This document shows, piece by piece, positions 1 to 5,800 of a DNA stretch of 9,688 nucleotides; positions within the stretch are counted from its first letter, which is position 1; every line of letters begins with the position of its first letter. A program made the position numbers and the translations under genes. The notes beneath the pieces are model-generated. The model saw nothing but the letters and a program-made list of their open reading frames with translations. It was not told the origin of the DNA and did not search any database. The stretch is from Cyanobacteria bacterium HKST-UBA02 (GTDB lineage: Bacteria > Cyanobacteriota > Vampirovibrionia > Obscuribacterales > Obscuribacteraceae): the NCBI GenBank assembly GCA_020431945.1, contig JAGQHH010000219.1, forward strand, positions 1 through 9,688, in the 5' to 3' direction.

Positions 1-324
1 GAGAAAGGCAGAGAGATTTGACTTGTATCCAACGAGCTCAACCAGATCCTTCTGGGCAAGATTATTGATCTCCATCAGGTAAGTAAGTGCTTCCTGTGGT
101 GTCATTTCTTCTGCGAGCCTCGGGAGCTTCTTCTCGTACTGAGCAATGAGGTCTCCCAGAACGGACAGATAATCGGCTTCGCCACTGGTCAACGTGCTTC
201 TGCGGTAAGCAAGCTCCTTCATCACCTTTACCGCTGCTTCGAATTCCGATTTCTCGCGCAGTGGAACCAGAGGGAATTCCCGCACCAGATTCATGTATGC
301 CTTGTCTACTCTTGCAGTGTTCAT
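1..324 (-). CDS. higA: HigA-like antitoxin, HTH transcriptional regulator (3' end outside window)
   Basis: Reading the minus strand from the ATG at 324 gives 108 codons, open to the window edge. The protein begins MNTARVDKAYMNLVREFPLV. The N-terminal half is a charged helical region. From about residue 80 it runs into a Cro/C1-type helix-turn-helix (EALTYLMEINNLAQKDLVEL, then VGYKSNLSAFL), where the window stops. Proteins of this type (COG5499-like HigA) are usually about 130-140 residues, so some 25-30 residues are probably missing. In the family it neutralises the HigB mRNA interferase by direct binding and represses its own operon. The ATG overlaps the toxin stop (ATGA, 321-324), the usual translational coupling, with the toxin gene first as is typical of higBA. 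The palindromes at 627-643 and 681-697 are the likely binding sites. Family recognition is by eye. Confidence 0.85.
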   Translation of the reverse strand, partial: MNTARVDKAYMNLVREFPLVPLREKSEFEAAVKVMKELAYRRSTLTSGEADYLSVLGDLIAQYEKKLPRLAEEMTPQEALTYLMEINNLAQKDLVELVGYKSNLSAFL

Positions 325-602
325 GCTTGCCACCTGTCGTATTCCGCGTGGGTCATCATCTCTAAGACGTAAACACGCTGCGCAGAATAGTCGATCGAGC
401 TGATTAGTCGGTAGTTGTTTCCGCCGATATCGAATACCACCTGGTCCTTTACGTAATCGGCGCTCCTGAATGTGTCTCTGACGTCTGCAAACGAGCTCCA
501 TGCGGCTGCCCGGGTGACATCAATCCAGTTCGCCAGAGGCTTGCGCGCCCCTGCATGTTTCCGCGCGAAGGCGTTTAGCTCTGTTTCGTTGATGATTTCC
601 AC
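321..602 (-). CDS. higB: HigB-type (RelE superfamily) mRNA interferase toxin
   Basis: The protein is 93 residues from a GTG start at 602 (VEIINETELNAFARKH...). Family marks are the N-terminal helix, KPLANWIDVTRAAAWSSFAD (residues 21-40), the strand VVFDIGGNNYRLISSIDY (55-72) and the C-terminal MMTHAEYDRW (82-91), which matches the THAEYD ending of HigB toxins. Known members cleave mRNA, usually ribosome-bound, and are held inactive by HigA. The frame stays open up to an ATG at 707. That extension contains both operator palindromes and reads YQNDN twice, so it is regulatory DNA rather than protein. The GTG is the only usual start codon that lies downstream of the inferred promoter. No clear Shine-Dalgarno site precedes it, which would fit a short or nearly leaderless message. 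The stop overlaps the antitoxin ATG by 4 bp. Confidence 0.83.
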   Translation of the reverse strand: MEIINETELNAFARKHAGARKPLANWIDVTRAAAWSSFADVRDTFRSADYVKDQVVFDIGGNNYRLISSIDYSAQRVYVLEMMTHAEYDRWQA

Positions 603-624
603 AGTTGGTCTGAATCTGACAATC

Positions 625-653
625 AGGTTATCATTTTGATAACTTCTCGTCAA
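625..653 (-). promoter_or_regulatory. higBA proximal promoter P1 with embedded operator
   Basis: On the minus strand TTGACG (653-648) and TAACCT (630-625) are separated by exactly 17 bp. The 17-bp palindrome at 627-643 fills most of the spacer and overlaps the -10 element. A repressor bound there would block RNA polymerase, as expected for HigA autoregulation. Transcription would start near 618, about 16 nt before the GTG at 602. The assignment is inferred from consensus matches (5/6 for -35, 3/6 for -10) and context. Confidence 0.55.
627..643. promoter_or_regulatory. Operator palindrome O1 (GTTATCA-TTT-TGATAAC)
   Basis: This is a perfect inverted repeat with 7-bp arms and a 3-bp centre. It is identical to the copy at 681-697, 54 bp away. 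It lies between the -35 and -10 of the proximal higBA promoter, so it is the best candidate HigA autorepression site. Confidence 0.7.
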
Positions 654-678
654 GCGTGCGAGGATGTGCGTGTGCTCG

Positions 679-707
679 ATGTTATCATTTTGATAACGTC
701 TGATCAA
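679..707 (-). promoter_or_regulatory. higBA distal promoter-like copy P2
   Basis: This unit repeats the P1 architecture 54 bp upstream: TTGATC (707-702), a 17-bp spacer holding the same palindrome, then TAACAT (684-679). Identity to P1 extends past the palindrome: 627-653 and 681-707 agree at most positions. It may be a second promoter or a remnant whose operator now helps cooperative repression. Activity cannot be judged from sequence. Confidence 0.4.
681..697. promoter_or_regulatory. Operator palindrome O2 (identical to O1)
   Basis: This is the second exact copy of GTTATCATTTTGATAAC. Its centre is 54 bp, about five helical turns, from that of O1, so two HigA dimers could sit on roughly the same face of the DNA. 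It lies upstream of the P1 -35 and inside the spacer of P2. Confidence 0.65.
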
Positions 708-792
708 AGGCGTATTTCGCTGTTTGGGAGCCTTCCCTCCCTGACCAGATTAAAAATGCCGGAATGGCATGCGGTTTCTACGTATATCCGTA

Positions 793-821
793 TTGACAGT
801 GATGTCAATGGATCTTAGGAT
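793..821 (+). promoter_or_regulatory. Sigma70-type promoter of the lysozyme-domain gene
   Basis: TTGACA (793-798, perfect consensus), a 17-bp spacer and TAGGAT (816-821, 4/6) form a near-ideal promoter. Transcription would begin near 828. This places the upstream in-frame ATGs (769, 802, 808) in or before the promoter and supports the ATG at 856 as the start codon. No convincing Shine-Dalgarno site lies before 856. Confidence 0.6.
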
Positions 822-855
822 CCAAATACTCCTCGCTTCACAGTGTGTTCCTCGT

Positions 856-2022
856 ATGACCGGATTCGAGCAATTCAGCTTTGGTGATAAAGCAGAACCC
901 CAGCCAGCCCTCTGGCAGGGAGCTGACCATCCGCTCGCCATGCCCGCCCGTCTGGATGCCGGAGCGAGTGTTTCGGATGCACCTGCTACTACGGCGAGCG
1001 TCTCGGACGCACCTTCCGAATTACCAGCACCGGTCCAGCAGGCTATCGAGTCGGGCGCTCCGATTCGCTTCAGCACAGCCTCCGAGAATGCCGAAGGCGG
1101 ACGCGAACCAGACTTTTTCCTGAACACTGACGGTCAGCTCGAAGCCAATCCCAAGGCAACGCCGAGCCCCGATGGAAGCATCAATATCCAGATGCAGACA
1201 GCCGCCGAGGCGGAGCATAAGAGCCTCTCCCAGGCCATTGAAGCCAGGACCGAAGGCCAGAAAAAGTTCGCAGAGGAGCTGATTCGACACTTTCAAAAGT
1301 CCCATCCCGGGGACTCGGTCCCTGGCTGGATGACAGACCTCGCCAATGCCAAGCCGAACATTCCCGATTTCGTTCCCTTCCCGGCTGCGCGGACCGCACC
1401 GGTGACGCCTCCCCCGGAGAATGGTTTCGTCAATCGTGGCGTAAGCCCCGGCGGTGGTGGAAGGAGCTCCGGTACCGGCGGCTATTCCAACAATGGCGGA
1501 TTCGACAATCAGGGCTACTTCAGAGGAAATGGCTCGTCGGGCGATGGAGTCATGAATACCGGTCATTATGATGGGAAAGGAAAACCGCTAGGAGACGGAC
1601 AGGTAGTTCAGGCTAAGCAGATCTATGACTACATGACCGAGCAATATCACCTCACTCCTGCTCAGGCTTCCGGAATCCTGGGCAACATGCAGACAGAATC
1701 CAGCTTCAATACGGCTGCCTACAACAAAGGCGAAGGCGCCATCGGTCTGATCCAGTGGGAAGGACCGAGAAGAACAGCCCTGGAAAACTTTGCCAGTGCG
1801 CAAGGCCGACCGGTAACCGACTGGAAGCTGCAGGTAGACTTCATGATGCATGAATTGCAGGGTTCCGAGAGCGGAGCCTGGGCCAAGATCCAGCAAGCTG
1901 AAACTCCAGCTCAAGTTGCTGCAGCCTTCGACAAGTACTATGAGCGCAGTGCCGGCACTTCACGCGGCGAGCGCATGGCCAATGCAGAGAACATACACAA
2001 GACCATAGCTGCCACCGCTTGA
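856..2022 (+). CDS. Phage-tail-lysozyme-domain protein with long low-complexity N-terminal region
   Basis: The protein is 388 residues from ATG 856. The C-terminal part (about 249-388) resembles the phage tail lysozyme family (Phage_lysozyme2-like): LTPAQASGILGNMQTESSFN (266-285), with E281 the likely catalytic glutamate, then EGAIGLIQWEGPRR (293-306), LQVDFMMHELQ and a C-terminal helix with YYERSAGTSRGER. Known members cleave the peptidoglycan glycan strand. The first 240 residues are mostly disordered-looking: two ASVSDAP repeats (38-44, 47-53), a predicted helical stretch around 116-150, a Pro-rich segment (180-190) and a Gly/Asn-rich linker (195-245). No signal peptide or membrane segment is visible, so export, if any, would need another route or lysis. 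No phage genes adjoin it. An in-frame extension to 769 is possible but would overlap the promoter. It ends 13 bp from the convergent ankyrin gene. Confidence 0.8.
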   Translation: MTGFEQFSFGDKAEPQPALWQGADHPLAMPARLDAGASVSDAPATTASVSDAPSELPAPVQQAIESGAPIRFSTASENAEGGREPDFFLNTDGQLEANPKATPSPDGSINIQMQTAAEAEHKSLSQAIEARTEGQKKFAEELIRHFQKSHPGDSVPGWMTDLANAKPNIPDFVPFPAARTAPVTPPPENGFVNRGVSPGGGGRSSGTGGYSNNGGFDNQGYFRGNGSSGDGVMNTGHYDGKGKPLGDGQVVQAKQIYDYMTEQYHLTPAQASGILGNMQTESSFNTAAYNKGEGAIGLIQWEGPRRTALENFASAQGRPVTDWKLQVDFMMHELQGSESGAWAKIQQAETPAQVAAAFDKYYERSAGTSRGERMANAENIHKTIAATA

Positions 2023-2035
2023 TCCTGGGATGCTT

Positions 2036-2917
2036 TCAATCCATCCTTTCGAGGAGCGTGATAATCTTCTTGTTGCCTTTCTTCCTTGCCAGATCCAGTG
2101 CTGTATCTCCCGAACGTGTGCGAGCATTCTTATCCGGATTGGCGCAGACTATTGTCACCATGCGGGCATTTTTGAGGACGGCTTGATGCAGAGCTGTTTT
2201 ACCATCATAAGCCTGGCAATTCGGACTGGCACCATGCCGAAGCAATAATCGCACCATATCCTCGGAGCCGTCCATGATAGCTCTATGCAACAGTGTTCCA
2301 CCGGAGTACGTGCCGGCAGCGTTCGGGTTCGCGCCGGACCGCAGGAGCAACTCGGCCACGGCGCCGCTGTTATTCTGCACCGCGAACTGCAAGGGGCAGA
2401 ATCCCTCCTTGTCTTTGACATCGACTGAAGCACCGGCTTGAAGAAGCAGAGTCGCTGCATTTAGCGCATCGGCCTTTGCCGCCCAGTGAAGCGGATAGCG
2501 ACTTTTCTTCAAAGCTGTGATGGAAGACGAGTCCGAGTCAATCATCTCTTTGAGTGTTTCTAAATCGTCCAGACCGGCAGCATGGTGGATTTCGTAAGAG
2601 ACGCCCCTGGACCGAAGAAAAGAAACCCTCTCTTTATCTCCATCAGCAGCCGCTCCGTCCATAAGGGACCATCCACCGTCATTGGTGGCACGAGGATTCG
2701 CACCAAGCTCGATGAGCTTGCCGGCAAAGTCGAGATTGACAGACATGGCAATCTCGAGTGGCCGGTCGTTCCCATGAGAGTTCCCGCTGTTTAGCAGAAC
2801 GGGGTCTGCTTCGATCAGCACTTTTACGGTTTCTATGTCGAGGTTGGCGATCGCTGCCAATAGCAGCTCGCGTCGTTCTCTTTTGCTCTTTGGAATGGTG
2901 ACTTCTCTCTGCGACAT
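2036..2917 (-). CDS. Ankyrin-repeat protein
   Basis: The protein is 293 residues and almost entirely ankyrin repeats, about eight or nine units of 28-34 residues from residue 16 to the C-terminus. Clear units include PLHWAAKADALNAATLLLQA (142-161) followed by GASVDVKDKEG, PLQFAVQNNSGAVAELLLRS (175-194) followed by GANPNA, TLLHRAIMDGSEDMVRLLLR (208-227) followed by HGASPN, and TALHQAVLKN (241-250). The unit after 109 begins HHAAGLDDLE, a degenerate form, and the last full unit is shortened. No signal peptide, membrane segment or catalytic domain is seen, so it is probably a cytoplasmic protein-binding scaffold with unknown partner. It lies 30 bp downstream of the 119-residue gene in the same orientation and is likely co-transcribed. 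The best upstream GGAG is about 14 nt from the ATG, which is far, so translation may depend on the upstream gene. Confidence 0.85.
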   Translation of the reverse strand: MSQREVTIPKSKRERRELLLAAIANLDIETVKVLIEADPVLLNSGNSHGNDRPLEIAMSVNLDFAGKLIELGANPRATNDGGWSLMDGAAADGDKERVSFLRSRGVSYEIHHAAGLDDLETLKEMIDSDSSSITALKKSRYPLHWAAKADALNAATLLLQAGASVDVKDKEGFCPLQFAVQNNSGAVAELLLRSGANPNAAGTYSGGTLLHRAIMDGSEDMVRLLLRHGASPNCQAYDGKTALHQAVLKNARMVTIVCANPDKNARTRSGDTALDLARKKGNKKIITLLERMD

Positions 2918-2947
2918 CGAGATCTTGATCGCTCCAGGTGCGGAGAC

Positions 2948-3307
2948 TTACTTCTCAGGGAAGAAGTTGGGCAACTTGGGATGCTTGTTGTCTTCGATCT
3001 GCTGCTTGACCGTCTCCCTGAATTTGTCGATTCTCTGTGTGGGGGTTTCGTCGCCGATGATGGAAAAGTTTGAGAGCATCTGATTGATGGCGCTGCCCTG
3101 CTCCCCGCTCTTGGCTGGATTCTCGGACATAAACGCCTTTTGAATAGCATCGAATTGCATCTCGGAGCTTCCGGGCGTAGCCAGGTAGGAATTGCGAATA
3201 TCTTTCAGCATGGCGTGGCAGGCCACGCCTTCATCGAAGTCCTTGATTGTCATTCCGAGACAGTCGAACTCCACATTGGTTGACTGTCTGCGACCTTCCC
3301 ACTTCAT
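2948..3307 (-). CDS. Unknown 119-residue protein with a YpfJ-like N-terminal motif
   Basis: The first residues, MKWEGRRQSTNVE, closely match the conserved start of the YpfJ/KPN_02809 family of putative neutral zinc metallopeptidases (typically M[KR]W.GRR.S.NVED). The rest does not continue like that family. There is no transmembrane helix and no HExxH zinc motif, and the ORF is far shorter than the roughly 280-300 residues usual there. The remainder (MTIKDFDEGVACHAMLKDIR... to KLPNFFPEK) looks soluble and helical. I do not recognise it. AGGAG lies 10 nt before the ATG, a usable Shine-Dalgarno site. It is the first gene of a probable two-gene unit with the ankyrin-repeat gene. It could be a rearranged remnant or a distinct family sharing the N-terminal motif. 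Confidence 0.7.
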   Translation of the reverse strand: MKWEGRRQSTNVEFDCLGMTIKDFDEGVACHAMLKDIRNSYLATPGSSEMQFDAIQKAFMSENPAKSGEQGSAINQMLSNFSIIGDETPTQRIDKFRETVKQQIEDNKHPKLPNFFPEK

Positions 3308-3445
3308 TTTTCGGGGACTCCTGAGGAATGTTTGCTTGACCGGAAATGAGCTGCTAACCTATATGTACCCTGGCTTTGCAGGTTTTTAGCACCGGCATCG
3401 AAATCAGGCGACGGGGAGGATTGTGCTTTCGAGGTCCTGATCCGT

Positions 3446-3469
3446 AGATATCGCAAAATTGCGATATCT
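3446..3469. promoter_or_regulatory. 24-bp near-perfect palindrome in the divergent intergenic region
   Basis: Arms AGATATCGCAA (3446-3456) and TTGCGATATCT (3459-3469) are exact reverse complements around a 2-bp AA centre. It sits 139 bp from the minus-strand ATG at 3307 and 127 bp from the plus-strand ATG at 3596. A regulator binding site for one or both divergent genes is the simplest reading. No T-run follows on either strand, so a terminator is unlikely. Its core recurs at 5755-5768. Confidence 0.55.
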
Positions 3470-3513
3470 GGAAAATGGCGTCGAAAAGAATGCAACCCGA
3501 CCGAAAGCCTGCT

Positions 3514-3530
3514 CCCCCGTGGTATGGGGG
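3514..3530 (+). other. Leader hairpin (CCCCC / GGGGG)
   Basis: CCCCC (3514-3518) can pair with GGGGG (3526-3530) across the loop GTGGTAT. ACCCGA (3495-3500) and TCGGGT (3550-3555) could enclose it as an outer stem. It lies in the probable 5' leader of the 3596 gene. I see no known riboswitch signature, so a regulatory role is only a possibility. Confidence 0.3.
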
Positions 3531-3576
3531 TGATTGTTCGGGCGCTAGATCGGGTAAGTTGGTGATGTGACGGTCT

Positions 3577-3590
3577 CCTGGGTCTCCAGG
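3577..3590 (+). promoter_or_regulatory. Hairpin covering the ribosome binding site of the 3596 gene
   Basis: CCTGG (3577-3581) pairs with CCAGG (3586-3590) over the loop GTCT. The only Shine-Dalgarno-like bases before the ATG at 3596 are AGG at 3588-3590, five nt upstream, and they lie inside the 3' arm. The stem would therefore occlude ribosome binding when folded. The stem is only 5 bp. Confidence 0.35.
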
Positions 3591-3595
3591 CGAAT

Positions 3596-4759
3596 ATGCG
3601 GAAATCTGTACACTTCTCGAGTCTCAATCTGCGCGTTTTGCTGGCATTGTGTGTTCTGGCTCTGAGCCTTTCGGGCTCGTATGCTGCCGAAGAAGTCGAC
3701 GCTCCAGCGGTCGCTCCCGTGGGCCCCTCAATAGACGCCATGGGTGACGAGTCTAGCTCAGAGAGCTCATCCTCAGAGAGCTCGTCTTCAGGCAGTTCAT
3801 ACTCGAGACCGCCCCTGCAGGGCAAAACCGAGCATGCCGAGTATCTTCTGGAAGAAAACATGCTTTATCAGCATGCCATGAAAGCCATGGACAAGAAGGA
3901 CTATGCTTCCGGGCTTCGGTATCTGGAGATGTTGACCCCGGAGTTCGATAAAGAGGGCTGCGAGCCTCTGCAAGGGCAAATTTCGTTTTACCAGGCAGAA
4001 TGCCATAAGAATCTCAAGCGGATGCACGCCGCCATGGACAAGTTCAACCAGGCTTACGAGCTCTTTGCCAAGTTCGACTCGTCCAATCCGCTGAAGGGCA
4101 AGGCCTATCAAGAATACGAGTACTTGAAGGTGATGCAGGCCAGGATGGACTCTGCCAATCCTCTACAGGGCGGTATCCAGCAGAGCAGTCTTTACGGCGA
4201 GGCCGACAAGCATCGCATCTCCCTGGTCAAGGGAACGCCTCAATTCGACATCAATCCCAACGCCACCCTCGAAATTCCTGTCGATGCGAACTCCATCTTG
4301 CTCCAGGTCCAGGAAGACGATGTCATTCCGAGGATCGTGAAAGAGTGCTTCGCCGATATGACCTGTCTGGAGACCGCTGAGATTGGCTCGAACGTCACCA
4401 ACGCCGACCGGCGCTGGGTGCCTATCAAAGTATCGGGCGCGACCGCCGCCCTGTCCATGGACGGCCGACAGAATCCGGCATTCAGAGCAATCGTAAACGG
4501 CCGCTCTTATCGGTTTTTCGTGGTTCTTCCCGGACTCAGACCCGGACCGAGAAAGATTCTGCTGGTCACGGATTCAGAGAAAATCTGTGCTGTGGATGTG
4601 GAGAATATGGACACCTGGCTCCTTCGCATGGGTCGGGCTCCGGATGGTAGAGTCATCTCAGCCAAATGGTATAAGCTGGAGCACGACAAGACCTTGCTCG
4701 AGAAGAACAAGCGGATTCTGGAGCAGCAACGACAGCAGCGACAGCGTCGGGTGTGGTGA
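3596..4759 (+). CDS. Exported Ser-rich, TPR-like protein of unknown function
   Basis: The protein is 387 residues. Residues 1-30 form a Sec signal peptide: positive MRK start, hydrophobic LRVLLALCVLALSLSG, and a probable cleavage after SYA. Residues 51-70 are a Ser/Glu-rich stretch encoded by a 15-bp tandem repeat. Residues 81-185 look like two or three degenerate TPR helices (YQHAMKAMDKKDYASGLRYL at 91-110; AMDKFNQAYELFAKF at 146-160). A PLQG/PLKG element recurs at about 124, 165 and 189. Residues 215-335 are beta-rich, with no family that I recognise. The C-terminus (365-385) is a basic/Gln helix (KNKRILEQQRQQRQRR). It probably acts outside the cytoplasmic membrane as a protein-binding factor. 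It is the first gene of the operon ending at 5737, with the SDR start codon 7 nt after its stop. Confidence 0.8.
   Translation: MRKSVHFSSLNLRVLLALCVLALSLSGSYAAEEVDAPAVAPVGPSIDAMGDESSSESSSSESSSSGSSYSRPPLQGKTEHAEYLLEENMLYQHAMKAMDKKDYASGLRYLEMLTPEFDKEGCEPLQGQISFYQAECHKNLKRMHAAMDKFNQAYELFAKFDSSNPLKGKAYQEYEYLKVMQARMDSANPLQGGIQQSSLYGEADKHRISLVKGTPQFDINPNATLEIPVDANSILLQVQEDDVIPRIVKECFADMTCLETAEIGSNVTNADRRWVPIKVSGATAALSMDGRQNPAFRAIVNGRSYRFFVVLPGLRPGPRKILLVTDSEKICAVDVENMDTWLLRMGRAPDGRVISAKWYKLEHDKTLLEKNKRILEQQRQQRQRRVW
3758..3802 (+). repeat. In-frame 15-bp tandem repeat, three units
   Basis: The units are TCAGAGAGCTCATCC (3758-3772), TCAGAGAGCTCGTCT (3773-3787) and the diverged TCAGGCAGTTCATAC (3788-3802). 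They encode SESSS, SESSS and SGSSY at residues 55-69. A unit of five codons can expand or contract without breaking the frame, so linker length may vary between strains. Confidence 0.75.
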
Positions 4760-4766
4760 GACACAT

Positions 4767-5684
4767 TTGAGAATTTTTCTGACTGGAGGGGCCGGGGATC
4801 TCGGGCAATACTGTTGCCGGTCTCTGCTCGGGATGGGACATACTCCGATAGTTTTTGATGTGCGAAAACCTCAGGAGAAGGATTCACCGATAGCGAAGGA
4901 TGTTCTTGAGTCGCCTGTTATAGAGTTCATCGAAGGCTCTGTCATGGATCGGGAGGCGCTGAGGAAGGCGCTGAAAGATGTCGATGTCGTGGTTCATATA
5001 GCTGCCTGGCACGGTATCCATGAGTTCAGGAAAGATAAGGATGCCTGGGAGTTCTGGGACCTGAATGTAAATGGAACCTTCAATGTCTTCCAAACCGCCG
5101 CTGAAGCAGGCATCAAGAACATGGTATTCATATCGAGCACCAGTATCGATGAGCGCTTCGGAATTTACGGACATACCAAAGTGCTCGGAGAGGAGATCGC
5201 GACTGCATATGCATTCAGGCATGGCATGAATGTCATCACCCTTCGCCCCCGCGCCTTCATCCCCCCGTATAACACAGACGTCTATGAGCGATTCATCGAC
5301 TGGGCAAAGTGGTTCTCAAAAGGCGCGGTGCATATCTCGGATGTTGCTCAGGCTGTAATTAAGAGCATCGAGGTTCTTCTTGAAGGCAATCACAGCCTCG
5401 AGAAGGCTCCTGTCTTTCTCACCGTGGATGGTGCTTACCAGTATTCAGACGAGGACCTGGCCGACTGGGATGCTGATGGTCCGGGATCGACTTTCCGCAA
5501 GCACTACAATCAGTTCTATGACCTTGCCGTGAGTGCCGGACTCGACCCGGCTCTCAAGCCCACCAGGCTCGACATTTCCGAGACCCAGCGGGTTCTCAAT
5601 TACCGGCCGCTATACAGTATGAAGACTCTGCTCCTCGAGCTTAAAATGTACGGACCGGAAGGTCCCTATGCGCAGAGCAAATAA
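4767..5684 (+). CDS. Extended SDR-family NAD(P)-dependent epimerase/dehydratase/reductase
   Basis: The protein is 305 residues from a TTG start at 4767 (MRIFLTGGAGDLG). GGTGAG at 4755-4760 lies 6 nt before it and overlaps the stop of the upstream gene. Starting there puts the Rossmann strand at the N-terminus, as usual for the family. Motifs are TGGAGDLG (6-13, nucleotide binding), the acidic D31 after strand 2 (VFDVRK), DVVVHIAAW (73-81), NVNGTFNVFQ (100-109), SSTS (123-126) and catalytic YGHTK (Y134, K138). Then RPRAFIPP and a C-terminal substrate-binding part with SETQRVLNYRP. All catalytic residues are present. The C-terminal half is shorter than in nucleotide-sugar epimerases, so I cannot name the substrate. 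Cytoplasmic. It is the last gene before the terminator at 5683-5737. An in-frame ATG at 4587 lies inside the upstream gene and is rejected. Confidence 0.88.
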   Translation: MRIFLTGGAGDLGQYCCRSLLGMGHTPIVFDVRKPQEKDSPIAKDVLESPVIEFIEGSVMDREALRKALKDVDVVVHIAAWHGIHEFRKDKDAWEFWDLNVNGTFNVFQTAAEAGIKNMVFISSTSIDERFGIYGHTKVLGEEIATAYAFRHGMNVITLRPRAFIPPYNTDVYERFIDWAKWFSKGAVHISDVAQAVIKSIEVLLEGNHSLEKAPVFLTVDGAYQYSDEDLADWDADGPGSTFRKHYNQFYDLAVSAGLDPALKPTRLDISETQRVLNYRPLYSMKTLLLELKMYGPEGPYAQSK

Positions 5685-5737
5685 GAGATATCCCCATCGT
5701 GAGGTTGGGATCGCGGTGGGGATATAGTCTCTTTTTT
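5683..5737 (+). terminator. Rho-independent terminator of the 3596-5684 operon
   Basis: AAGAGA (5683-5688) pairs with TCTCTT (5728-5733), and TATCCCCA (5689-5696) pairs with TGGGGATA (5717-5724), with a TAG bulge at 5725-5727. The 3' arm runs into TTTTTT (5732-5737). The stem begins within the TAA stop codon of the SDR gene (5682-5684). Confidence 0.85.
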
Positions 5738-5744
5738 ACCGCAG

Positions 5745-5778
5745 ATCGGAAAATTCGCAATATTGTGAATTTTCCGAT
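5745..5778. promoter_or_regulatory. 34-bp palindrome between convergent genes
   Basis: Arms ATCGGAAAATTCGCAAT (5745-5761) and ATTGTGAATTTTCCGAT (5762-5778) are complementary except for one position (a G-T pair in RNA). TTTT follows on the plus strand (5778-5781), so it could back up the preceding terminator. On the minus strand no T-run follows. Its core (5755-5768) shares TCGCAA..TTGYGA with the palindrome at 3446-3469, which also allows a protein-binding or dispersed-repeat role. Confidence 0.5.
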
Positions 5779-5800
5779 TTTGCAGTTTCGGGGAATATGA

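Noticed and set aside
769..855. N-terminal extension of the lysozyme-domain protein to the ATG at 769, 802 or 808
   Set aside because: These codons lie upstream of or inside the TTGACA-N17-TAGGAT promoter at 793-821, so the transcript should start after them.
1021..1566. Long open frames antisense to the lysozyme-domain gene
   Set aside because: Their composition is that of a complement of a coding strand, with no recognisable motifs or ribosome binding sites. The plus-strand frame has a clear domain.
3304..3861. Minus-strand 185-codon frame across the 3308-3595 intergenic region and the start of the TPR-like gene
   Set aside because: Its acidic repeat is the antisense reading of the Ser-rich tandem repeat, and the plus-strand frame has a signal peptide.
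4587..4766. Upstream in-frame start of the SDR gene at 4587
   Set aside because: This stretch overlaps the end of the upstream gene in another frame and has no dehydrogenase sequence. The Rossmann fold begins at the TTG at 4767, which has a good Shine-Dalgarno site.
5745..5778. Terminator for the minus-strand gene ending at 5801
   Set aside because: Read on the minus strand, the hairpin is followed by CTGCGGTAAAA with no T-run, so it does not fit an intrinsic terminator in that direction.
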